DNA from: Gemmatimonas aurantiaca T-27
GTDB taxonomy: Bacteria; Gemmatimonadota; Gemmatimonadetes; Gemmatimonadales; Gemmatimonadaceae
Direction of reading: 5' to 3'
Length of the DNA stretch: 64,000 bases
Assembly (NCBI RefSeq): GCF_000010305.1
Contig: NC_012489.1
Coordinates: 4,099,646 to 4,163,645, forward strand
Notes under the pieces: model-generated
What the model was told of the DNA's origin: nothing
The model's database searches: none
The model's input: the letters and a program-made list of their open reading frames with translations, nothing else
Program-made: the position numbers and the translations under genes
Part shown: positions 1 through 7,942 of the stretch, in pieces
Layout of the letters: each line of letters begins with the position of its first letter
How positions within the stretch are numbered: position 1 is the first letter of the stretch

Positions 1-2
1 AA

Positions 3-518
3 GCCGTTGCGACCGCCATGACGTCCGTGGCGGGGACGCGCGCGCTGATCGTGGACCTGCGCGAGAATGACGGTGGCTCACCGACGATGGTGAGTTATGT
101 CTCCTCGTACCTGTTTTCGCGGCCCACACATCTCAATGACATGTGGAATCGACGGACCGGGCGGACCGAGGAGTTCTGGACCCGCGACAGCGTGCCGGGC
201 CGCCGCTTCGGCGAAACCAAGCCGGTCTTCGTGCTCACATCGACGAACACCTTCTCGGGCGGGGAGGAGTTTGCGTACAACCTGAAGGCGCTCAAGCGGG
301 CCACGATCGTCGGCGAGGTCACCAAAGGCGGGGCACATCCTGTGGGACCGCGCCGAGTCGCCACCGAATACGTCATCGCCGTGCCGCACTCTCGCCCGAT
401 CAATCCGATCACGCGCACGAACTGGGAAGGCGTTGGCGTGGAACCGGACATCAAAGTGTCAGCGCAGGACGCGCTCGCTGCGGCGATCAAACGGCTTACT
501 GACAATCAACGGCGCTAG
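3..518 (+). CDS. S41 family (tail-specific) peptidase, C-terminal part
   Basis: The frame is open to the window edge, so the gene starts upstream; only about 171 C-terminal residues are visible. They match the S41/TSPc peptidase fold: a LIVDLRENDGG strand-loop segment, then the nucleophile region TNTFSGGEEFAY, in which the Ser of FSGG is the expected catalytic serine, and a GEVTKGGAHP loop. The C-terminal GVGVEPDIKV motif is typical of this family. S41 enzymes cleave peptides near the C-terminus and are usually exported, but the signal peptide would lie outside the window. The stop codon overlaps the stop of the convergent downstream gene by four bases. It is a separate gene from the frameshifted S41 lipoprotein further on, which lies on the other strand. 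Confidence 0.85.
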   Translation, partial: AVATAMTSVAGTRALIVDLRENDGGSPTMVSYVSSYLFSRPTHLNDMWNRRTGRTEEFWTRDSVPGRRFGETKPVFVLTSTNTFSGGEEFAYNLKALKRATIVGEVTKGGAHPVGPRRVATEYVIAVPHSRPINPITRTNWEGVGVEPDIKVSAQDALAAAIKRLTDNQRR

Positions 519-1009
519 GCTAGAGCGGCATCTTCGTTGTGGCGCGGCTGGCGGTTCAGGAGCTGATCGATCCGTCTCTTGTTCTCTTGCTGCAGAAGGG
601 AGGGATAGGCATTGAGAATCACATTCGGGATGATCATGCCGAGACCAAAGACGAAACTGACATTGAAGCTCTGATACCATGCGGCGGCAGCCACAAAGAG
701 AAACCCGATCAAGTGGTTGATCTCGGCAAGAGTCATTTGATGGCGGACCGACGCCAAATCGGTGCGTTTGCCTTCCACCCTGATACTCTGATTCAGGAAC
801 CTGAAGAAGCTGTTCTTGACCACCCACTTGAACTGCTCGATTCCGAGGGCTCTGTTCACGGCCTTGCTCGGGATGAGATTCAGGTGAGACAGTTTCTCGA
901 AGTAGCTAGTTTTTTGCAGCAGGGCGCCGCCCAGAATTCCGACCATCCACGAGATGATGCAGAGGGAGAGCCCAAAAGTGATGCCGGTCAGGAGGTGATT
1001 GGCCATCAT
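515..1009 (-). CDS. CrtO-like acyltransferase family membrane protein
   Basis: A 164-residue protein with hydrophobic segments near residues 5-32 and 98-130. The C-terminal pattern (IPNVILNAYPSLLQQENKRR) resembles the glycosyl-4,4'-diaponeurosporenoate acyltransferase (CrtO) family, whose members end with a similar NxYPxLLQxxNR motif. In staphylococci this family acylates a carotenoid; here no carotenoid genes are nearby, so the substrate is unknown. The ATG at 1009 overlaps the stop of the upstream S41 gene by four bases, suggesting translational coupling on the minus strand. A second ATG follows directly, so the start could be three bases later. Family assignment is by motif resemblance only. 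Confidence 0.5.
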   Translation of the reverse strand: MMANHLLTGITFGLSLCIISWMVGILGGALLQKTSYFEKLSHLNLIPSKAVNRALGIEQFKWVVKNSFFRFLNQSIRVEGKRTDLASVRHQMTLAEINHLIGFLFVAAAAWYQSFNVSFVFGLGMIIPNVILNAYPSLLQQENKRRIDQLLNRQPRHNEDAALA

Positions 1010-2788
1010 CGATCAGACACTGACCGTAACCGGAACTCCCGGCCCAGCGCACGACTGACCCCGGCCTCCAGTACCTCGTCTCGTCCGGCCCGAATCCCCG
1101 CCACCGTGGGATGCACCACCAGATCGGGCACAATGCCAATACGCTGGGTGGGCTGCCCGCCGGGATAGAACACACCGATGCCGCTGATCATGCCTTCCGC
1201 GCCTCCCGGCAACGGAATACGTGACACATTGCCATCGGCTCCAGCGGTCGTACTGCCCACCACGATGGCTCCCGGTGCGACGCGGAACGCCATGGCGGTG
1301 TATTCCGCCTGGCTCTGCGAGACTTCATCCACCAGAATGACCACGGAGCCGGTGTACCGCGGTGTCCGTGGCGTGTGCGACACCGTGGCCGTCCAGCCAA
1401 ATGCGCCCGGATTGCTCGCATCGCCAACCGTGAAACGGGCGAAGGGTGTCGCGCCGCCAACCAGGTATCCGCCGAGGGCGAACACCATGAACTCGTTCGG
1501 ATAGTTGCGAATGTCGATGACCAGAACGGACGCCCGCCGGGCCTGCTCGATATAGCTGGCGGCATTGGCCGCCACGACGGACGAAAGCTTCAGGTACGCG
1601 ACACTGTCCGAGAGCATCTGGAACGTCTGACCCGGCAGGTCATGCACCACGCCGCGAGACCTGTTGAGTGACGCAATAGCCACCCGGTTCACGGACTTGG
1701 TGAAGGCGCCGGCCGCACCGACACCCGCGAGCACGACCGGTCCGGACCCTCGGGTCAACGCGCGCGATATCGCGAAGCCGTGTTGGCTCATTGGACGCCG
1801 GGAAGTACGGCCGCAGGGAGTCCACCAGGGTTGCGATCGAGAACTCGTCGATACGCTGAATCTCGTCGCCAATCCCGATCCCGGTGGCCGGCCCGAGTGT
1901 CGCATGGGAGTAGTCGGTGACGACCAGTTTGTTTTCGACGAAGCGCAGCGTGAGCGGTGCCTCGGAGGTTCCCAGTGGCGGTTGCACCCGGAGATCGCTC
2001 CAGAGGTTGGCATGCGTATCGTGGACCCGGCCAATGAGCCGGATCAAGGCGAGCCGGTAATGATCCCCGGTCAGTGGACGCATCATCACCGGGATGAACT
2101 CCGCGAGCACACCATCCCAGTCCTCGTTCATCACATCGCGGTACGGGAACCAGTATTTGATGATGTTCCAGAAGCGAAAGAGGGCGAGCAGGCGATATCC
2201 CGCGTCCGGCGAAGACAGGTTCGCATAGCGCTGTTCCGCCGAGAAGTCGGGATTCTCCACGCCCGGCACGAACGCGACATAACGTTGCGTTGGCGCGGGC
2301 AATCGATTGCGATAGATGCTCCTGAGCCGGTCACTCAGAGTAGGTCCGAGATTTGCGGCGTCCTCGATCCACGCGTTGTCCGCCGGCAACTGCACGCCAC
2401 TCGGCATCGTCGCACACACGTTGCAGGCAGGCACGCTGCCAAGTGCATCGAGCCAGGTGACGATCGCCGCACTGGCTCGTTCACGATCCGGCGCGGCCAG
2501 CATCGACGGGAGCGCGCGGAACAGCGCATAGTCCCAATTGACCGTGCCATTGACGACCGCAGGATGGTGGTACTTGGCAAAGCCCCACACCTTGGCCAGC
2601 AGGGCAACATTGGCCACCTGTGCCGACGAAAGCTCCCGATCCTCGAGGCGCGAACCGAGGTCGAACTCGCGGTCGACCGTGCTGGGCCCTGGCGCATCGC
2701 TCTCGAGCGTGTTGTTGCACCCCGCGGCAATGCAGACCAGCGCGACACACGTCGTCGCCAGCCGTCGCAGAAACATTCGCTTTGGCAT
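1006..2788 (-). pseudogene. S41 family peptidase lipoprotein, frameshifted
   Basis: Two minus-strand frames together make one S41 peptidase of about 590 residues. The first starts at 2788 with a lipoprotein signal peptide (lipobox IAAGC) and carries a VWGFAKYHHP segment common in this family. It loses homology after NEPTRLRDIAR near 1760. The second frame resumes there (SRALTRGSGPVVLAG) and carries the core, with LVIDIRNYPNE and the nucleophile region DEVSQSQAEYTAM, to the stop at 1006. The switch falls in a CGCGCG run, so a one- or two-base indel (true mutation or sequencing error) explains it. If repaired, the product would be an outer-surface or periplasmic peptidase. It is coupled by a 4-bp overlap to the CrtO-like gene. 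Confidence 0.8.
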
Positions 2789-2868
2789 ATGCGCTCCTGT
2801 CCAGTGATCAATGGCGATGCGTCCAAGACTTCCCGCAACACAGTGCCAGCCCGAATAAACCGCGCCGC

Positions 2869-3519
2869 TCACCGCCCAGCAATGACGGTCTGATAGCGGT
2901 GCACCACCTCGCCGGCCTGCCTCCTCGCATCCGTCGCAACCGGGACGCGGAGCGTCTCCGCTATGCGCTGAGTACTCATTGTGGCGCTCGACGTGCGCAC
3001 CGCGGTCTTCAGCACTGTTGCGAACTCGATCGATGGGGGATCGGAGGCGATGTAGCGCACGTTTTGCACGCGTCTCCCCCTGGTCGTCGACAACGGGAAA
3101 TAGCCGTCGCCAATCAACACACCATCGTCGGAGAAGATCACGTCCACGCCACCAGCAGGGATTGCCTTTGGCGGTCGGTAGAAGTTGACCGCAATGCTCC
3201 CGGCTGAAATACGTTGCTCCTCGTCGCAGAAGCGCGTGAATTCCTCGACCGGCACCGTCCAGCGGGCAATGGCACTCCGTCCGCTGCGCATGTCGCGAAA
3301 CACGCGGACTTTGCGCAGGTAGTGGACGAAGACGATCGGACACAGCAGCGCCGGAAACAGCCCCAGCATCAGCAGCGGCGACCCCGACCGACCGGTTTCG
3401 CCCGTATCCATCGCACCCAGTACGATGAGTGCAATGCCTGCCATGCTGATGAGCGCAAACAGCACGGCGTTTCTCACTGGGTTGCGCACGCCACCACTTC
3501 TCGATCGCGCTCTGCTCAT
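2869..3519 (-). CDS. Hypothetical membrane protein (2 TM)
   Basis: A 216-residue protein I do not recognise. Two membrane segments lie near residues 18-38 and 47-68, followed by a soluble domain of about 140 residues with a FSDDGVLIGDGYFPL stretch that looks like a PH-like or beta-sandwich domain. The ATG at 3519 overlaps the stop of the ABC ATPase remnant by four bases, so the two were probably one operon. It may originally have been part of, or cargo next to, the broken ABC transporter. Confidence 0.6.
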   Translation of the reverse strand: MSRARSRSGGVRNPVRNAVLFALISMAGIALIVLGAMDTGETGRSGSPLLMLGLFPALLCPIVFVHYLRKVRVFRDMRSGRSAIARWTVPVEEFTRFCDEEQRISAGSIAVNFYRPPKAIPAGGVDVIFSDDGVLIGDGYFPLSTTRGRRVQNVRYIASDPPSIEFATVLKTAVRTSSATMSTQRIAETLRVPVATDARRQAGEVVHRYQTVIAGR

Positions 3520-3724
3520 TGGCTCGGCTCGTTCACAACCCTGCCATCGAAGAGGTTCACGGTGCGGCCGGCATGTTCGGCATAGCGATGATCATGCGTG
3601 ACCATGCAGATCGTCGCGCCGTTGCGATTGAGCTCACGCAGCAGTTCCATGACCGCCTCCCCGTTCGCTGCGTCGAGGTTACCCGTGGGCTCGTCGGCGA
3701 GCAAGGTCACCGGATCGCCCGCCG
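3516..3724 (-). pseudogene. ABC transporter ATPase (MacB/LolD type), C-terminal remnant
   Basis: Only the last 70 or so residues of an ABC ATPase are left. Visible are Walker B plus D-loop (LLADEPTGNLD) and the switch histidine (CMVTHDHRYAEHA), both typical of the MacB/LolD subgroup. Walker A and the Q-loop are absent, and upstream DNA changes frame and identity near 3724-3770. A 250-residue-range membrane gene now ends at 3727, right against the breakpoint. The fragment cannot bind ATP alone. The downstream gene overlaps it by four bases. A deletion fused the remnant to unrelated upstream DNA. Confidence 0.75.
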
Positions 3725-3726
3725 AT

Positions 3727-4449
3727 TCAGCGCCCCTGTGTGGAGTCCGTCCCGGCTGGCGGGAGAGGACGAGCGTCGAGCCGCTGCCAACTCCGTTCTC
3801 GGCGCGACACACTGGCCGAGGGCAGCGATCCATCGGGCAGGATCCGCAGCACGTTGTCGGTAGGTATCACTTCCGTCCGCCAATCGGCCGTGCGAAAGAA
3901 GATGAAATAACGACTCGTCGCCCCGACCATGACCAGCGGACGACGCGGGGTGCCGCCATCGAGCGTCCCGTTTGTCAGTTCGACGACGACGTTGTGCCCC
4001 TCACCACGCATCGCCTGCACGGCGAGGATGCGTTGGTAACCATCCGCGCTCACGTAGACCCACAGCATCCCCATGGCGACCGCTAGGAACGGCGTGAACG
4101 GCTTCATTCGCGCGAGCGTGGCGTCGCTGCTCTCCCACCACGCAACCGCCTTCCCTTCTGCGCGGCGCCGATCCCGTGCGCGCGTCGAATACCGATCGAC
4201 TGTGCGCAGATACGCCCACGCGAGGCCGGCGGGGAGCACGGTCACGACCATCACCATGGGATCCCGAAACGGCGCGAGCAGAAAGTCGCTGGCTTCGGCG
4301 TAGTCGAGAATGTTGATCCCGAAGTGGCGATAGCCGAGGACACTGTGGAACATGCCGATCGCCACCAGGGCGAGGTAGCTCAAGGTCAGCCCTGTACCGA
4401 GGTGCTCGACGAGCAGATGGTACCGTGGCGACTTCTCGGGTTCACTCAT
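3727..4449 (-). CDS. Hypothetical membrane protein (3 TM)
   Basis: A protein of about 240 residues, not recognised. The start at 4449 (MSEPEKSP) is preferred over an ATG 30 bases upstream because it gives a compact cytoplasmic N-terminus before the first membrane segment (about 18-38). Further segments lie near 63-80 and 117-133, followed by an extracytoplasmic-looking beta-rich domain (VVVELTNGT ... RYFIFF). The C-terminus (rich in Arg, Pro) runs into the ABC ATPase breakpoint and may be an artificial tail created by the deletion. Confidence 0.55.
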   Translation of the reverse strand: MSEPEKSPRYHLLVEHLGTGLTLSYLALVAIGMFHSVLGYRHFGINILDYAEASDFLLAPFRDPMVMVVTVLPAGLAWAYLRTVDRYSTRARDRRRAEGKAVAWWESSDATLARMKPFTPFLAVAMGMLWVYVSADGYQRILAVQAMRGEGHNVVVELTNGTLDGGTPRRPLVMVGATSRYFIFFRTADWRTEVIPTDNVLRILPDGSLPSASVSRRERSWQRLDARPLPPAGTDSTQGR

Positions 4450-4630
4450 GGGCGCGCGGGGCGGGATGGTGGACTGCACCGACTCTCATCGTTGTTGTAC
4501 GCCAGGCATCCGTGACCACGCGGTGTCCCCGAACATGGTGTGTGTGCATTCATCGACGCGAACAGAATACGTCGCCGGACGACCGACCAGTGATTTCCCT
4601 TCACGCCTTCCAATCAATGTACTCTTGATA

Positions 4631-4664
4631 TTACATAATGTATGGTACACATTACATAATGTAA
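4631..4664. promoter_or_regulatory. Paired palindromic operator upstream of XRE operon
   Basis: Two copies of TTACATAATGTA lie at 4631-4642 and 4652-4663, exactly 21 bp apart (two helical turns). Each contains the perfect odd palindrome TACATAATGTA. The block is unusually AT-rich for this region and ends about 22 bp before the ATG at 4687. It is a good operator/promoter candidate for the membrane protein-XRE-hydrolase operon, probably bound by the XRE regulator encoded there. Confidence 0.65.
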
Positions 4665-4686
4665 CTATAACATTACCCGTAGACCC

Positions 4687-5304
4687 ATGATAGGCATTCT
4701 CTCCGTTCTTTCGTGCTGTCTGGCCCTCGGGGCATTGCTGGCGACATGGGGTGATCGTCTGCCGATCCGTCCGGGCCTGGTGTCAGCCGCGCTGTTGATC
4801 GGTGGTGCGCTGTGGATTCGCCGTCATTGGGCGCGACGCAAGCAGGTAGCGGGCGATGACCCGTCGAGTGCCGAGCGCAACCTGTGGCTCTACCTCGTTG
4901 GTACGGCGCTGATTGTTGGCTATGTCCTGCTTGTGCTGATGACACCCGGTTCGGAAGTGCATCGGCAAACCGGCGACACCGGAGGTTTTGACTCCTGGTT
5001 GATGCTGGGCGGCATGGGTGTCGCGTGGTACCTGCTGCATCAACGCGGTGTACCGCGCGACGAGCGCGATCGCGATATCGCGGCGCTGGGTGATCGTGTC
5101 GGCTATTGGACACTGTGTTCGCTGTTGATCGTGTTCCTGCTGGCGCTGGGTTTCGCGCCACCGGATCGCATGCAGCGCTTTACGCACTGGCTCATCGCCA
5201 ACACACTGCTCTCTCTCGTGATGCTGGCGCACCTCATGCAGTATGTCGTCCAACTCGGGCGCTATGCGCGTGAGCGAGGCCAATCACAAGGCGGCGACGC
5301 ATGA
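4687..5304 (+). CDS. Hypothetical multi-pass membrane protein
   Basis: A 205-residue protein with about five or six membrane segments (near 2-22, 33-50, 72-92, 97-115, 138-158 and 165-190). It resembles the small integral membrane proteins often paired with a short XRE regulator (DUF2178-like), but I cannot confirm the family. It is the first gene of a three-gene operon: its stop overlaps the XRE gene start by four bases. The paired operator at 4631-4664 lies directly upstream. Confidence 0.65.
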   Translation: MIGILSVLSCCLALGALLATWGDRLPIRPGLVSAALLIGGALWIRRHWARRKQVAGDDPSSAERNLWLYLVGTALIVGYVLLVLMTPGSEVHRQTGDTGGFDSWLMLGGMGVAWYLLHQRGVPRDERDRDIAALGDRVGYWTLCSLLIVFLLALGFAPPDRMQRFTHWLIANTLLSLVMLAHLMQYVVQLGRYARERGQSQGGDA

Positions 5305-5579
5305 CCCCCGATCCCGCGCGCGGCGTGCCGGGGAAAATCGGCAATCACATTCGCCAACTGCGCTTTGCGCATGGTCAGATGACCCAGGAGGCATTGGCGC
5401 AAGCAGTAGGCATCACGCGCCAAACGGTCATCGCGCTGGAAGCGGAGCGGTACGCTCCATCGCTCGACCTCGCGCTGAGACTCGCGGCCGAGTTTGGGAT
5501 CGGCGTAGACCGCGTGTTCTTCCGCCGCGACGCCGATGGCATGCCGCCCGCACCACTCCCCACTGAACCAACAACATGA
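5301..5579 (+). CDS. XRE-family helix-turn-helix regulator
   Basis: A 92-residue protein, almost entirely one HTH_3 domain (residues about 13-68). The pattern [20 protein letters not shown] followed by [14 protein letters not shown] is typical of short XRE regulators paired with membrane proteins. It overlaps the upstream membrane protein gene by four bases and the downstream hydrolase gene by four bases (ATGA), so all three are translationally coupled. Probable autoregulator through the 21-bp spaced palindromes ahead of the operon. Confidence 0.88.
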   Translation: MTPDPARGVPGKIGNHIRQLRFAHGQMTQEALAQAVGITRQTVIALEAERYAPSLDLALRLAAEFGIGVDRVFFRRDADGMPPAPLPTEPTT

Positions 5580-6532
5580 AGCTTCTGAAATGGACAGCCA
5601 TCACCCTCGCGGTGCTGGTCATGATACTGGTCGGGTCAACCGCCTTTGCCATCCACCGCGTCGACCCACTCGTCTTTCCTCCCAACCACGGGAAGGTGGA
5701 AGCGACATTCTTTGCCGGTCCCGAATCGTCACACCCCAAGCCGCTCGTTGTGGCGTTCGGTGGTGCGGAGGGTCGTAACGCCTGGGCCAGCAACCACTGG
5801 GCAGCGGAGCGGCAGAAGTTCCTCGACGAGGACTACGCCTTTCTCGCCATCGGATACTTCGGATCGCCGGGTACACCGGAGCATCTGGATCGCATTGCCT
5901 TGGAAGGCATCTACGCCGCTATTGCCGATGTGGCGCGACGGCCCGATGTAGACGGACGCTGCATCGCGTTGGTCGGCGCGTCGAAGGGTAGTGAACTCGC
6001 ACTGCTGCTGGCGAGCCGGTACCCGGACATCGACGCGGTGGCCGCGATTGCGGCGGGCTATGCGGTGTTCCCGGCGCACACCACCACGATGACCACGTCT
6101 TCGTTCAGCCACCACGGCCAGTCGCTGCCCTTCGTACCGCTACCCTGGAGCGCCACCGTGCCGCTCATCACAGGCAATCTGCGCAAGGTGTTCGATATCA
6201 TGTCGGCCGATACGACTGCCGTGGCGCGCGCGCTCATCCCGGTGGAGAAGATCCATGGTCCCGTGTTCTTGCTTTCCGCCACGCAGGACGAGTACTGGGA
6301 TTCGCAGGGTATGTCGGACGCCATGATGAAGCGACTGAAGGCGAACAACTTCCCGCATGTGTCCGCACATGTGGCCATCTCCGGTACTCACGCGGCGCCA
6401 ACGGAGCATCTCGACGAGGTGCGCAAGTTCCTCGCAGCGAATTTCAAAGCGCGCGCTGCCACCGGATGTGAAGCGACCCACGGCGGAGCTGTTTCGGCGG
6501 ATTCGTCATTGCACCAACGTGCCATCCCGTAG
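5576..6532 (+). CDS. Alpha/beta hydrolase, BAAT C-terminal (acyl-CoA thioesterase-like)
   Basis: A 318-residue protein with an N-terminal hydrophobic signal/anchor (residues 6-28). The alpha/beta hydrolase core matches the BAAT/acyl-CoA thioester hydrolase C-terminal domain: nucleophile elbow [11 protein letters not shown] (Ser), the acid loop [10 protein letters not shown] (Asp), and a histidine in SGTHAAP. Members transfer or hydrolyse acyl thioesters or esters; the substrate is unknown. Coupled by a 4-bp overlap to the XRE regulator. The last 25 residues (after FKARAATGC) look non-conserved and may reflect read-through past an older stop. Confidence 0.75.
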   Translation: MKLLKWTAITLAVLVMILVGSTAFAIHRVDPLVFPPNHGKVEATFFAGPESSHPKPLVVAFGGAEGRNAWASNHWAAERQKFLDEDYAFLAIGYFGSPGTPEHLDRIALEGIYAAIADVARRPDVDGRCIALVGASKGSELALLLASRYPDIDAVAAIAAGYAVFPAHTTTMTTSSFSHHGQSLPFVPLPWSATVPLITGNLRKVFDIMSADTTAVARALIPVEKIHGPVFLLSATQDEYWDSQGMSDAMMKRLKANNFPHVSAHVAISGTHAAPTEHLDEVRKFLAANFKARAATGCEATHGGAVSADSSLHQRAIP

Positions 6533-6626
6533 CGACCTCGGAGGGCACGACATCGGTCGGCTGATCGTCCGCGACGGAGAAGGCGTGTCCCGCATGCGTG
6601 GACGGTCGCTCGAGTGCTTGTCGGCT

Positions 6627-7076
6627 CTAGCCCGTGGCGGCGCTCAAGCTCCATCCACGCAACAGCGGAATGCTGGCGGCTGCAGGTCCTCCATCCTTCG
6701 CGGTCCCCGCTATCGCTGCGTGGAGCGTCACGGCCTCTCCAGATGCTGCCGCGAGCAACTGTGGTATGGGCATCGGTGTGAGCGGCACCTTGGCCCGTCG
6801 GTTCCATGGCGACGCGAGATCTCCAGCGCGCGTGCCGGAGGCCACGTACAGAAACCGTCCACTGGCCGGCCCCTGGATCGCCGCCCCACGCAATCGTGCG
6901 ACGCCGGTCGCGGTCTCGACCAGTTCAACGGGCACGTCGAAGACGATGCGGTCTTTCGTGACCCGCGTCGGCGGCAACAGCTCGTCGCGTCCGAGTTGCA
7001 CGGCGAAGGGGACACCAGCGGGCGGATCGCAGAGCGTCAAGCGCAGCACGAGGGGCCGTGCAGCAGTCGTGGACAT
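6627..7076 (-). CDS. DUF5990 family protein
   Basis: About 149 residues starting at MSTTAARP. It matches the pattern of DUF5990 proteins: an N-terminal LRLTLCDPPAGVPFAVQLG strand pair, an AIQGPASGRFLYV strand, and the GTRAGDLASPWNRRAKVPL stretch. A start 51 bases upstream is possible but gives a tail without similarity to the fold. The function of the family is not known; members are small cytoplasmic proteins. It is monocistronic between the BAAT-like hydrolase (convergent) and an unknown gene. Confidence 0.7.
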   Translation of the reverse strand: MSTTAARPLVLRLTLCDPPAGVPFAVQLGRDELLPPTRVTKDRIVFDVPVELVETATGVARLRGAAIQGPASGRFLYVASGTRAGDLASPWNRRAKVPLTPMPIPQLLAAASGEAVTLHAAIAGTAKDGGPAAASIPLLRGWSLSAATG

Positions 7077-7166
7077 GAGGTACGCGGATGTTGTAGGTAT
7101 CTTGCAAACACGTGCATTCCGCTGCAACGCGCTGATCTATCCCGACGATCTCCTGAATACTGCTCG

Positions 7167-7727
7167 TCAGCTCGCAGATGGTCGAGCTGGCGTTGACGAA
7201 TCCGGAACCAATGTGACGGCACTAATCCTGCCGGAATAATCGTCCGGCAAATCATCTATCGTGCGGAAGTCTGTGGGAAGTATCGCAATCAGCGCAGCAA
7301 TGCGGTCGCCGCGCTTCTGCAAATGCCGCAAATCGACACTGGCCTGACGCGCCTTTTGATGCTCAGACAAAGACCAGCAGAATCCTTCAAAGAGAACTTC
7401 CAACTCCCACAGCGCCGCATGGCACTTGGCCACACGCCGCATTTCCATCTGCGTCAGGAGTTCGACGGATGTTTCACGAAGCTTGGCGATATCACCGAGA
7501 TCGTTCCTGGTGTAGCGCGGAGCGCTTTCGCCGGGCGAGCCAAGCGTCAAGTCTCCCAATACTCTTGCCAGCCATTTCCCATTGTCCCGCATCTCAGCGA
7601 ACCGAAGTTGGAAGCAGATATGGAGATAGTTGCGTAGACGATTTCGTCGAATGACAAGGCTCGCGGTCTTTGTGAGTGCCCACCCGATGAAGGCACCGAT
7701 TCCCGCGCTGATAATTTCGGCAGTCAT
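7167..7727 (-). CDS. Hypothetical protein with N-terminal membrane segment
   Basis: About 186 residues from MTAEIISAG. The N-terminus has one hydrophobic segment (about 4-24) followed by a basic stretch (RRNRLRNY); the remainder is helical and soluble, ending in a disordered Ser/Pro tail. No family recognised. A longer open frame starts at 7838 but its extra residues look non-coding. The stretch 7728-7942 between this gene and the S9 peptidase holds nothing I can support. Confidence 0.45.
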   Translation of the reverse strand: MTAEIISAGIGAFIGWALTKTASLVIRRNRLRNYLHICFQLRFAEMRDNGKWLARVLGDLTLGSPGESAPRYTRNDLGDIAKLRETSVELLTQMEMRRVAKCHAALWELEVLFEGFCWSLSEHQKARQASVDLRHLQKRGDRIAALIAILPTDFRTIDDLPDDYSGRISAVTLVPDSSTPARPSAS

Positions 7728-7942
7728 GTATTCCTCAGTGCAGAGTTTGTGCGCTGCCCAACGCCATATTCTGCTGCGAGCGGTCACATCATCGCGAGCG
7801 CCAAGAGCTTCCGCAAGCCGCTCGTCAGCAGCAAGCACCGTATGACAGCGGCACGATCTGCATTGGAATGCGCTTGGAATGCGCTTGGAATGGGTCTGGA
7901 ATTGGCACTGCCCGCAGCACTATTCGAGGTCCGCTTCCCGCC

